Assembly (NCBI GenBank): GCA_963751595.1 | Contig: CAVVVC010000012.1 | Span: 124,001 to 188,000, forward strand | Direction of reading: 5' to 3' | Length of the DNA: 64,000 nucleotides | Source of the DNA: JAHEGP01 sp963751595 | Lineage (GTDB): Bacteria; Pseudomonadota; Gammaproteobacteria; Pseudomonadales; JAHEGP01 | Shown here: piece after piece, positions 31,766 through 40,280 of the stretch | Layout: the number at the start of each line of letters is the position of its first letter | Position numbering within the stretch: the first letter of the stretch is position 1 | Position numbers and translations under genes: made by a program | The notes under the pieces: generated by a model | The model's input: only the letters and a program-made list of their open reading frames with translations | Databases searched by the model: none | What the model was told of the DNA's origin: nothing

Positions 31766-33163
31766 ATGTCCGAACACCTGACCAGCGTCAGCAATTCCAT
31801 CATCCTGCGCCTGCGGCTTGAAAACCGGCCGGGACTTTTTGCCATGGCCCTGACCCGAATTGCAGAAGTGGGTGGCAATGTAGGGGCGATAGATATCGTC
31901 CGCTACGAAGAGGGTTTCGTGGTTCGCGATGTCACGGTAGATACAGCCGGTGCGGAGCATGTGGGTGAAATCAGCGAGACCCTGGACCAGGTGCCGGGCA
32001 TCGAAGTTCTACACACCTCGGATCGTGTCTTCGTGATGCATCTTGGGGGCAAGATCGAGGTGGTCAGCCGGTCGCCCTTGAAGTCGCGGGACGACCTTTC
32101 CATGGTCTACACCCCGGGAGTGGCCCGCGTGTGCATGGCGATCCATGAGGATGTGACCAAAGCCTACAATCTCACGATCAAGAAAAACACCGTCGCCATC
32201 GTCAGCGACGGCACCGCCGTGCTCGGCCTGGGGAACATCGGCCCTTACGCGGCCATGCCGGTAATGGAAGGCAAGGCGATGCTGTTTAAGGAATTCGGTA
32301 ATGTCGATGGCTTCCCCATTTGTCTGGATACTCAGGATACCGAAGAGATCATCCGTATCGTCAAGGCGATTGCCCCCGGATTCGGCGGCATCAATCTGGA
32401 AGATATCTCGGCGCCCCGCTGTTTCGAAGTCGAAGAGCGCCTGCAGAATGAGCTGGATATCCCCGTATTCCACGATGACCAACACGGCACCGCCGTGGTG
32501 ATGATCGCCGGTCTGATCAACGCGCTGAAGGTAGTAAAAAAAGACGCCGCGAGTATCAAAGCCGTAGTCGCCGGTGTCGGCGCTGCGGGCACCGCTTGCA
32601 CCAAGATGATGCTGGATCTGGGTATCAAGGATATCATCGGCATCGATCGCACGGGAATTCTCTACCGGGGGCGGGAAGATATGAATTCCGCCAAGCACGA
32701 CTACGCACAAATCACCAACCCGGACAATATCAAGGGTACCCTGAGCGATGCGATGGAGGGCGCCGATCTCTTTGTCGGGCTTTCGGGCCCCGGCATATTG
32801 ACTGTGGAGCACCTGAAGAAAATGAATGCCGGTGCCATTGTCTTCGCGATGAGCAACCCCACACCGGAGATCCTGCCGGAACTGGCCTGGCCCCATATCG
32901 CCGTCATGGCTACCGGCCGAAGTGACTACCCCAATCAGTTGAACAATGTGCTGTGTTTTCCGGGCATATTCCGGGGGGCACTGGACTGTCGAGCGACCCG
33001 CATCACCGAGGCGATGAAGATGGCGGCGGCACAGGCGATCGCGGATACGATTCCCGCGGAAAACCTGTCGGCAGACCATATCATCCCCGGTGTTTTCAAT
33101 CGGGATGTCGCCCGCAACGTAGCCGAAGCCGTGAAGGCAGCCGCCCTGGCTGAAGATTCCTGA
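31766..33163 (+). CDS. malic enzyme with N-terminal ACT domain
   Basis: 465 residues, GGAAACG before the ATG. Residues ~9-85 form an ACT regulatory domain (IILRLRLENRPGLFAMALTRIAEVGG, in parts), then the malic-enzyme catalytic region: SMVYTPGVARV, TAVLGLGNIGPYAAMPVMEGK, NLEDISAPRCFEVEERL, PVFHDDQHGTAVV and the Rossmann GVGAAGTACTKM. It decarboxylates malate to pyruvate with NAD(P) and links the TCA cycle to pyruvate/PEP, which fits the nearby pckA. The ACT domain suggests control by an amino acid or similar small ligand. Probably monocistronic. Confidence 0.93.
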   Translation: MSEHLTSVSNSIILRLRLENRPGLFAMALTRIAEVGGNVGAIDIVRYEEGFVVRDVTVDTAGAEHVGEISETLDQVPGIEVLHTSDRVFVMHLGGKIEVVSRSPLKSRDDLSMVYTPGVARVCMAIHEDVTKAYNLTIKKNTVAIVSDGTAVLGLGNIGPYAAMPVMEGKAMLFKEFGNVDGFPICLDTQDTEEIIRIVKAIAPGFGGINLEDISAPRCFEVEERLQNELDIPVFHDDQHGTAVVMIAGLINALKVVKKDAASIKAVVAGVGAAGTACTKMMLDLGIKDIIGIDRTGILYRGREDMNSAKHDYAQITNPDNIKGTLSDAMEGADLFVGLSGPGILTVEHLKKMNAGAIVFAMSNPTPEILPELAWPHIAVMATGRSDYPNQLNNVLCFPGIFRGALDCRATRITEAMKMAAAQAIADTIPAENLSADHIIPGVFNRDVARNVAEAVKAAALAEDS

Positions 33164-33417
33164 AACGGCGTCAACGCTGCTTGGGGCAGGGTTGGTAACG
33201 AGTCACTGCACCAACCGTCACTGGCGTAACTCGCTGCAGATGCCCAGCGGGGCAGGTTGCGGCTGCTTTTGTTGCCCGCAGCGCCCGCTGGCCTCCTCGG
33301 TTACACGGTGCACACAAACCCGCTGCTCGAGACTTAAACTGCGTCGTTCTTCCTGTATGATAACGCTGCTTGCTAACAACTCCTGGTCAGACTTTACCCG
33401 CGGCAAATCAGGTTTTT

Positions 33418-34728
33418 ATGGTGTTCCGGATTGCTTTTCCACGATCTACCCTGGCAGCGCTTGCCATCGTTACGAGCCTGGCGGGCTGCGCCGCAACGGG
33501 TGTCTGGGTCGAAGCGGATACCCAGGACTACAAGGAGCGGCTGCAAACCCGGACTGACGGTGATGTGCGGGTCTCAACCAGTGTGCTTTCCGCGAGCGAG
33601 GCCGAGGCGATTTACGGGGTGCCACTTGCCGAAAAGAAAATCCAGCCGGTCTGGGTAGAAGTCGATAATCACGACGATAAACCCTACTGGCTGCTATCTG
33701 TGGGGCTGGACCCGCACTTTTTTCCGGCCTCCGAGGCTGCAGAGGCTTTCGCTGCGCCGGTTGCTGGCGAAACAGCCTGGAAGCGGGAACAGCATTTTCG
33801 GCAATTGGCCTTTAACAACCCGGTGATGCCGGGTACGACGGCCTCGGGCTTCATCCTCACCACCCTCAACGAGGGCATAAAAATGGTCGAGCTGGACCTG
33901 GTGGCCAGCGGTCATCTCAAAACCTTTTCCTTTCTGGCCGCGGTTCCCGGTTTTCGTGCCGACTACGCGGGCAAACATACTCTGCCGGAATCCTATTTTG
34001 CGCCCCAGGGCATCACCAACTACACCGATGACGCGGCTTTCAGGGCGGCACTCGAGGCGCTGCCCTGTTGCACCTCGAACAAGAAGGGCACGCGTATGGG
34101 CGATCCACTCAACCTGGTCATCGTCGGTGGCAACGAAGACGCGTTTCCGGCGCTGGCGCGACGCGGATGGCAGCCCACCGAAGCCACTTATTCCGGGTCG
34201 GTCAGAAAAATGATCAAGTCGGTTTTTTCCGGCGAGCGTTACCCGTATGCGCCCATCAGCCCGCTGTACCTGTATGGGCGTCCCCAGGAATTTGCCCTGC
34301 AAAAGGCCCGCGATAACATTCACCAGCGCAATCACCTGCGCCTTTGGGCCAGCCCCATGCAATACCATGGCAAGCAGGTGTGGGTGGGCCAGATCAGCCG
34401 TGATATCGGCTCTCGGCTCACCATTCATTCACCCTACCTGACCACCCACAAAATCGATCCCGATGTGGATGAAGCCGCGCTGGCGCTGATAGAGGACCTC
34501 GCCTATTCGCAGTTTTTGACCAAAATCGCGCTGGTAGAGGGTGTGGGCCCCGCGCCAAAAGACGCGCCGCGCAGGAACCTGACCACTGACCCTTATTACA
34601 CCGAAGGCTTTCGCGCAGTGCTGTTTTTTGACGACCAAGCTACCAAGCTTTCGGACATCGAAACTCTGCACTGGGCACCCAGGTCGGGGAGTTTTGTCGA
34701 GGCAGCGGGCAGCGGTGACAGTCCATGA
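33418..34728 (+). CDS. LssY-C-type lipoprotein (first of the trio)
   Basis: 436 residues from ATG 33418; an upstream ATG (33370) would bury the signal peptide. A lipobox (SLAGC) places Cys near residue 22. The body shows the LssY C-terminal domain: LNLVIVGGNEDAFPALARRG, PLYLYGRPQEFALQKARDN, LRLWASPMQYHGKQVWVGQI, IDPDVDEAALALIEDLAYS and GFRAVLFF near the end. LssY-C is a domain of unknown activity first named from a Legionella secretion-locus gene. Its ATGA overlaps the paralogue at 34725. Confidence 0.82.
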   Translation: MVFRIAFPRSTLAALAIVTSLAGCAATGVWVEADTQDYKERLQTRTDGDVRVSTSVLSASEAEAIYGVPLAEKKIQPVWVEVDNHDDKPYWLLSVGLDPHFFPASEAAEAFAAPVAGETAWKREQHFRQLAFNNPVMPGTTASGFILTTLNEGIKMVELDLVASGHLKTFSFLAAVPGFRADYAGKHTLPESYFAPQGITNYTDDAAFRAALEALPCCTSNKKGTRMGDPLNLVIVGGNEDAFPALARRGWQPTEATYSGSVRKMIKSVFSGERYPYAPISPLYLYGRPQEFALQKARDNIHQRNHLRLWASPMQYHGKQVWVGQISRDIGSRLTIHSPYLTTHKIDPDVDEAALALIEDLAYSQFLTKIALVEGVGPAPKDAPRRNLTTDPYYTEGFRAVLFFDDQATKLSDIETLHWAPRSGSFVEAAGSGDSP

Positions 34729-36017
34729 GGGTTGTGGCTGCGGTTGGACAGCTTACGCGAGCAAAGGGGTATCTGCGGCAATCTTTTGCCAGACTGCTGA
34801 TACCTTGTTGGCTTTGCCTGGCGTTGCTCGGCTGTGCCAGCCTGCAGACGCCGGCTGTGACTGATGACACTCGCTTACGTGCGCGTGCCGTGTCCCAGAC
34901 CGTCGACGACGTGCGGGTTAGCGCTACCGTACTCAGCGCGGAGGACAACCTGGATTTTTTCGGCACCGACCTAAACACCAGCGGTGTGCAAACCGTCTGG
35001 GTAGAAATCAGTAATCGCTCCCCCCGCTCACTGCGACTGTTGCGCTCGGGAACCGACCCGGATTACTTTTCTCCGCTGGAGGTTGCCTGGTCCTATCACG
35101 GTTTTCTATCCGGCGATGCCAACCGCAAGATTGACGACCATTTTGCCGGCCTGAGCATTGCAGGCCTGATTCCGCCGGGCGAGACCCGCAGTGGCATGCT
35201 CTACGTCAATCCGCACCAGCGCTCACGGATTCTCAATATCGACCTGCTGAGCAGGGAGACGACTATCCCATTTACGCTGTTTCTTCCCGTGCCCGATGAT
35301 CAGCAAGACAGCCGCTTCGACGAAGTATTTGAGTACATTGCCGCATCGCAGAATGATAACTATGACGAAGAAGATGCATTCCGCCAGGCACTCGAGCATT
35401 CACCGGCGATGACGACCGGGACGGAGGATGCAGGGCCGCTCAATCTCGTTATCATCGGTCAACTGAGGGATATCGCGGCCGCGCTGATGCACCGCGCCTA
35501 TCGTCACTCTGCAACGCCAGCGGATGAAGCGCAGCGGGTATTTGGTCGGCCACCGGATTTTGTCATGCGCAAAGCAATGCAAGGCGGGGGGCCCGCCAAC
35601 TGGTTACGGCTGTGGGCGGCACCATGGCGCTACAAGGACCAGCCCGTTTTTATTGGCCAGGTCGGTCGCCCGACCGGTGGACGTTTCAAAACGATCGACG
35701 GCGCCCGCTTGCGGCTGCATCCGGACGTCGATGAGGCACGCGCTTACGTTATCCAGGACCTGCTTTACTCAGGCGGCCTTGCGCAGTTGGGTTTTGTCGG
35801 TGGTGTACCTGCAGTAAGTACTGAACAATGGCGAAACCGGGCCGATGAAATCAGCTACCACAGCGATGGTTTGCGCGCGGTGCTGTTCTTTGTCACCCGG
35901 CCGCTGTCGCTGGCGGATGTTCAAATCCTTGACTGGGTGCCGGCCCTCGAGCTCCAGGCTGCCGGGGCAGGCAAAAGGGATGCGTATCGGAACCTCGATG
36001 CACCAAACCGAAACTAG
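34725..36017 (+). CDS. LssY-C-type lipoprotein (second of the trio)
   Basis: 430 residues, starting in the ATGA overlap with the first gene. The signal has a long N-region and ends LALLGC. It shares the overall plan of its neighbour: VDDVRVSATVLSAEDN matching DVRVSTSVLSASEAE, then LNLVIIGQLRDIAAALMHRA, LRLWAAPWRYKDQPVFIGQV, HPDVDEARAYVIQDLLYS and GLRAVLFF. Sequence identity is low, so this is an old duplication. Such tandem, diverged lipoproteins often form hetero-complexes; no enzymatic motif is recognised. The third gene begins inside its 3' end. Confidence 0.82.
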   Translation: MRVVAAVGQLTRAKGYLRQSFARLLIPCWLCLALLGCASLQTPAVTDDTRLRARAVSQTVDDVRVSATVLSAEDNLDFFGTDLNTSGVQTVWVEISNRSPRSLRLLRSGTDPDYFSPLEVAWSYHGFLSGDANRKIDDHFAGLSIAGLIPPGETRSGMLYVNPHQRSRILNIDLLSRETTIPFTLFLPVPDDQQDSRFDEVFEYIAASQNDNYDEEDAFRQALEHSPAMTTGTEDAGPLNLVIIGQLRDIAAALMHRAYRHSATPADEAQRVFGRPPDFVMRKAMQGGGPANWLRLWAAPWRYKDQPVFIGQVGRPTGGRFKTIDGARLRLHPDVDEARAYVIQDLLYSGGLAQLGFVGGVPAVSTEQWRNRADEISYHSDGLRAVLFFVTRPLSLADVQILDWVPALELQAAGAGKRDAYRNLDAPNRN

Positions 36018-37137
36018 CAATCACCGCCGCAGGTGGTCACCTCGGACAACGCACTGGCGGTGGGCCTGCCGGTACCTGCCTGCGATTGCTGCAACCCTGG
36101 TTATCGGCGGCTGTGTGTCCAAACCGTTGATACCCTACAGTACCGACACCACGCCACTGTTACTGGCCCCCGCGATACAGAGTGACGAGCAGGACAAGCG
36201 TGGGCGCTTCCGGGAAGTTTTCTGTGCGGTTCTCGAAACGCGCAAAGACAGCGTGCCTGATTACCGCTCCTGTAACGAAGCGCTGACAGCCGTTGGAAAG
36301 GAACCGCCCGCTAGCGGCAAAAAAGTTAACCTGGAGCTTTCGCAGCGCCCCCGGCTGGCCCTGTTTGTGGGTGGTGTTGGCTGGGACTGCCTCGCTGAAT
36401 GGCTGGATTTGCAGAACACGGTTGCGAAGCATGTCAGTCAATATGGCTTTGCTACCTCCATCCTTCCCGTCGACAGCCTCGCCAGCAGCAGCAATAACAG
36501 CCGCCAGATCCGTGATGCGATCCTGGCGATGCCCCCGGAGCACCTGTTGCCTGACCTGATTCTCATTGGCTATTCGAAAGGCGCAACCGACATCCTCGAG
36601 GCGGTCGTCAGCTACCCGGAAATCCATGAGCGGATTGCCGCCGTGGTCAGCATCGCCGGGTCGGTGGGAGGCTCACCGCTGGCCAACGATGCCAGCCAGT
36701 CCCAGCTCAACCTGATGCGGCATTTCCCGGGTTCAGAATGCCGTGGGTTTGATCACGGCGCACTGGAGAGCATGCGACCTGCGACGCGCAAAGCCTGGCT
36801 TGCCGAAAATCCACTCCCTGGGCAGATTCCCTACTACTCGCTGATTACGTTCCCGGAGCCAGCGCGCGTTTCATTCCTGCTTCGCAGCTTTTACAGGAAG
36901 CTGGGGAAAGTGGACGGGCGCAACGACGGCCAGGTCATTTTCTATGACCAGTTCATCCCCGGCAGTACCCTGGTGGGGTATCTCAATGCGGATCACTGGG
37001 CGACGGCCGTACCGATTGCGCGGACCCACGGCATTGTCGGCAAGCTGTTCGTTGACGAGAATGACTACCCGCGCGAGGCGCTGCTTGAGGCCTTACTGCG
37101 CTTCCTGGAAGAGGACCTGAAAAGCACAGAGCAATGA
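35998..37137 (+). CDS. alpha/beta-hydrolase-like lipoprotein (third of the trio)
   Basis: 379 residues from ATG 35998 (ATG 35980 is an alternative); both overlap the previous gene. An Arg-rich N-region leads to a lipobox (VIGGC). The hydrolase core has LALFVGGVGWDC near 120, the nucleophile elbow LIGYSKGATD (GxSxG with Ser, ~190), a segment VVSIAGSVGGSP and a late NADHWATAVP with a His in the catalytic position. The fold suggests an esterase/lipase-like enzyme tethered to a membrane. Tight coupling to two LssY-C lipoproteins implies joint action, perhaps on envelope lipids (inference). Confidence 0.78.
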   Translation: MHQTETSNHRRRWSPRTTHWRWACRYLPAIAATLVIGGCVSKPLIPYSTDTTPLLLAPAIQSDEQDKRGRFREVFCAVLETRKDSVPDYRSCNEALTAVGKEPPASGKKVNLELSQRPRLALFVGGVGWDCLAEWLDLQNTVAKHVSQYGFATSILPVDSLASSSNNSRQIRDAILAMPPEHLLPDLILIGYSKGATDILEAVVSYPEIHERIAAVVSIAGSVGGSPLANDASQSQLNLMRHFPGSECRGFDHGALESMRPATRKAWLAENPLPGQIPYYSLITFPEPARVSFLLRSFYRKLGKVDGRNDGQVIFYDQFIPGSTLVGYLNADHWATAVPIARTHGIVGKLFVDENDYPREALLEALLRFLEEDLKSTEQ

Positions 37138-37191
37138 CGCCATTGGAATTCGAACCAGGTATCGTAAAGGGCGATACCGCCTGGGTCTGCC

Positions 37192-37458
37192 TTGCTAAGC
37201 ACCGCCTACCCCGAGATCGAGGTGGACGACAGCTACCGTATACAGGAGCGGGTGGTGGCCTCTTTCCTGGCCGAAGGGCGCAGCATCAAGGGTTATAAAA
37301 TTGGCCTGACTTCAAAAGCCATGCAGGAAATGGTGGGCTCCACGGAGCCTGATTTCAGCGCCATGCTCGACCACATGTTTATCGACGAAAGCGCAGAGGT
37401 GGCCCGGGCGGACTGGATATGCTTCAATCTGCAACACGGCCTGATGGACTATAGCTAG
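37192..37458 (+). pseudogene. 2-keto-4-pentenoate hydratase-like (FAH superfamily) fragment
   Basis: 88 residues from a TTG. The reading YPEIEVDDSYRIQERVV, then GYKIGLTSKAMQEMVG and EPDFSAMLDHMFIDE matches the N-terminal half of HpaH/MhpD-type hydratases, which handle ring-cleavage products. The normal length is about 260, so the C-terminal two-thirds, including most metal ligands, is missing, and no usual start or operon partner is present. Treated as a decayed gene. Confidence 0.65.
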
Positions 37459-37719
37459 CTACCTGACCCGCCTGCTGCCCGCGGTCCTGTCGCCCGGGGG
37501 GGGGTATTGATCGAAGCGACCAAGATCTTCTATCACCATCGCAGCGGGGGATGGTCTGAACACTCCCAAAACCCTGCGCAGCCGACGCTGTTTTGCCATC
37601 GGTCCACAATCAAGCGAGTACACCGGTCACATCCTGCAGGCGGGTTCTGCTTGCGAGGAAACCAGAAAAATGACGACACCGCGGGGCGCAGCAAACGTTG
37701 GCTTCAGTCGCTTTGCCGC

Positions 37720-39324
37720 TTAAAGCCTGGGTCCCGCTTCGACCAGTTTCGCCGCGTCTTCCAGATCCGTAAACTTCTCGAAGTTGTTGATAAACCGGCC
37801 CGCGAGATCCCTGGCTTTTTCGTCCCATTCGGCGGCGTCCGCATAGGTTTTCCGGGGGTCGAGAATGCTGGCATCGACATTGGGAAGTGCGGTGGGAATT
37901 TTCAGATTGAAGATGGGCAAGGGCTCGGTTTCTGCCGCGTCGATGGAGCCATCGAGGATGGCATCGATGATGGCCCGGGTGGCCTTGATGCTGATGCGCT
38001 TGCCGGTGCCGTTCCAGCCGGTATTGACCAGGTAGGCTTTGGCGCCTGCGCTGTCCATTCTCGCTACCAGTTCCTGGGCGTATTTCACCGGATGCAGGGT
38101 CAGGAAAGCTTTGCCGAAGCATGGTGAGAACGTTGGAACCGGCTCAGTGATGCCGCGCTCGGTGCCGGCTACCTTGGCGGTAAAACCCGACAAAAAATGG
38201 TACTGGGTTTGTTCGTGATCCAGGGCTGCCACCGGGGGCAACACCCCAAAGGCGTCGGCGGTTAGAAAAATCACCTTGCTGGCGTGACCGCCCCGGGAAA
38301 CGGGTTTGACAATGTTTTCGATATGGTAGATGGGGTAGGAGACGCGGCCGTTCTCGGTGATGGAACGATCGGAAAAGTCCACTTTGCCGGCGGCGTCGAC
38401 GACGACATTCTCCAGCAATGCATCGCGCTTTATCGCCCGGTAGATATCGGGCTCGCTGTCGGGATCGAGGTCGATGGTTTTCGCGTAGCAACCACCCTCG
38501 AAATTGAATATGCCGTTGTCGTCCCAGCCGTGCTCGTCGTCGCCGATGAGCTTGCGGTTGGGAACTGCGGAGAGCGTGGTTTTACCGGTTCCCGAGAGGC
38601 CAAAGAAAATGGCCACATCACCTTTTTCACCCATATTGGCTGCGCAGTGCATCGAGGCCATGTGGTTCAGCGGCAGGTAATAGTTCATCATCGAGAACAT
38701 ACCCTTCTTCATTTCGCCGCCATACCAGGTGCCGCCGATGATCTGCATCTTCTCGGTCATGTTGAAGGCAACAAAAACCTCGGAATTCAAACCGTGCTTT
38801 TGCCAGTCGGGGTCCGTGATCATCGAACCGTTCATGATCACGAAGTCCGGCTCGCCGAAGCTTGCCAGTTCTTCGGGGCTGGGGCGGATGAACATATTGG
38901 TGACAAAGTGGGCTTGCCAGGCCACTTCGACGATAAAGCGCACCTTCAGGCGGGAGTTTTCATTGGCGCCGCAGAACGCGTCCACCACAAAAAGCCGCTT
39001 GTTCGAAAGTTCCCGCCCCACAATTCGCTTTAAATCAACCCAGGCCTCGGTGCTCATGGGCTTGTTATCGTTGGTGGATTGCTCGCTTGTCCACCAGGTG
39101 TGTTCGCGGCTGGTGTCATCCAGAACGATGAACTTGTCCTTGGGAGAGCGGCCGGTGAATTCCCCCGTTCTCACCGCAACCGCGCCAAACTCGGTGACCA
39201 CGCCCTGCTCGAAACCCTCAAGGTCGGGGTTGGTTTCCTCCGCAAAGAGTTGATCGTACGAGGGGTTGTACACAATCTCCGTGGTATCACTGATACCGTA
39301 CTGACTTAAGTCGAGCTGAGCCAT
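37720..39324 (-). CDS. pckA: phosphoenolpyruvate carboxykinase (ATP)
   Basis: 534 residues, starting at ATG 39324 behind GGAGGG on the minus strand; the longer frame to 39492 has no conserved sequence. It converts oxaloacetate and ATP to PEP and CO2 in gluconeogenesis. Motifs: RTGEFTGRSPKDKF (substrate site), the kinase loop FFGLSGTGKTTLSA, and the metal/nucleotide segment GDDEHGWDDNGIFNFEGGC read in pieces. Full length with no lesion. With the ACT-malic enzyme 4.5 kb away it covers C4/C3 interconversion. Confidence 0.96.
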   Translation of the reverse strand: MAQLDLSQYGISDTTEIVYNPSYDQLFAEETNPDLEGFEQGVVTEFGAVAVRTGEFTGRSPKDKFIVLDDTSREHTWWTSEQSTNDNKPMSTEAWVDLKRIVGRELSNKRLFVVDAFCGANENSRLKVRFIVEVAWQAHFVTNMFIRPSPEELASFGEPDFVIMNGSMITDPDWQKHGLNSEVFVAFNMTEKMQIIGGTWYGGEMKKGMFSMMNYYLPLNHMASMHCAANMGEKGDVAIFFGLSGTGKTTLSAVPNRKLIGDDEHGWDDNGIFNFEGGCYAKTIDLDPDSEPDIYRAIKRDALLENVVVDAAGKVDFSDRSITENGRVSYPIYHIENIVKPVSRGGHASKVIFLTADAFGVLPPVAALDHEQTQYHFLSGFTAKVAGTERGITEPVPTFSPCFGKAFLTLHPVKYAQELVARMDSAGAKAYLVNTGWNGTGKRISIKATRAIIDAILDGSIDAAETEPLPIFNLKIPTALPNVDASILDPRKTYADAAEWDEKARDLAGRFINNFEKFTDLEDAAKLVEAGPRL

Positions 39325-39819
39325 AGATCCCTCCAGATAGATTTGTCGTGCGCAGAGTTTGCCCCGATACCGACGCCGGCCATGCAGCGACCCATGATCC
39401 CGATCCCCTTGCGCCACCCAATCAACGGCGTGGACGATCTGCCTGAACAAACGGCTGCGGCGGATCCACGGCCGCCGAAGAATGTGATGCAAGCGAATGA
39501 GTCAGGGTATGTAAGCGGGTTGAGCAGTACCGCTACCAGCAGAGTATCCCCAAACCAGGTGACGTTATTATTACAATGCTTCAGCCCAGGCTTTGGTCTT
39601 GCCAGTGGCGTGTCGGGGTGCAGACTTCAGCCCGGGCCTGGGCGTCAGCGAGTGTCTGCCGCCGGGGAGCCGCGGTGCGTGGATAAGCCCCGGGCAGGCA
39701 ATATCGGGCAACCGGTGACCCGGAGGCCCGCCAAGTCCGGCAAAAATTGATTGAAGTCATCCTCCGCCCTGGACGAGCATCATCGCGAGTGTATTGAACC
39801 GATTTGCTGACGAGGAAAT
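39325..39819. other. gene-free stretch upstream of pckA
   Basis: No supported coding region in ~495 bp. It must hold the pckA promoter (minus strand). The + strand ORF visible here has no recognisable similarity and atypical composition. Confidence 0.45.
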
Positions 39820-40240
39820 CTGGCCACGCCCAAGAAAAATAGGGGAGTCATTTATACCACTGAAAACAAGATTGCCGGGGTCTTTCGGGGCGGGGTAATG
39901 AAGGGCGCGGGTTACGATATGGAACAACTGCTGAAGCGCCCGTTGATTGCCATTGCCAATTCCCACACCGAGATGACCGCGGGCCACAACCACCTGCGGT
40001 CCCTGCGTGTGCCATGTGTGTCCCGAAGCCTCCGATGGCGGGCTGATCGCATTGATCGAGGACGGCGATAGGATAGACATCGATATCGCCGCCGGTCGCC
40101 TCCATGCCGCTGTGGCCCCCGATGAGATCGACAGGCGCAGGGAGGCGTGGCAGCCGGTGCTCAAGGACGTGGGTTTCGGTTACATGGATCGCTATCGACG
40201 CCATGTGCGCCCGGCCAGTGAAGGCGCGATCCTGGACTGA
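39820..40240 (+). pseudogene. dihydroxy-acid dehydratase family remnant with large internal deletion
   Basis: The first part (around 39880-40002) reads RGGVMKGAGYD then LLKRPLIAIANSHTEMTAGH, the N-terminal pattern of IlvD/Edd-type dehydratases. The second part (from 40007, another frame) reads CHVCPEASDGGLIALIEDGDR to the end, the C-terminal pattern. About 430 residues that should lie between them are gone, and the two parts are in different frames. The junction is near 40000-40010. Intact IlvD from 2186 is a different, complete copy. Confidence 0.72.
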
Positions 40241-40280
40241 TCGGCAATCCGGTCAAGGGGAATCGAGGCAAACCCCGTGG

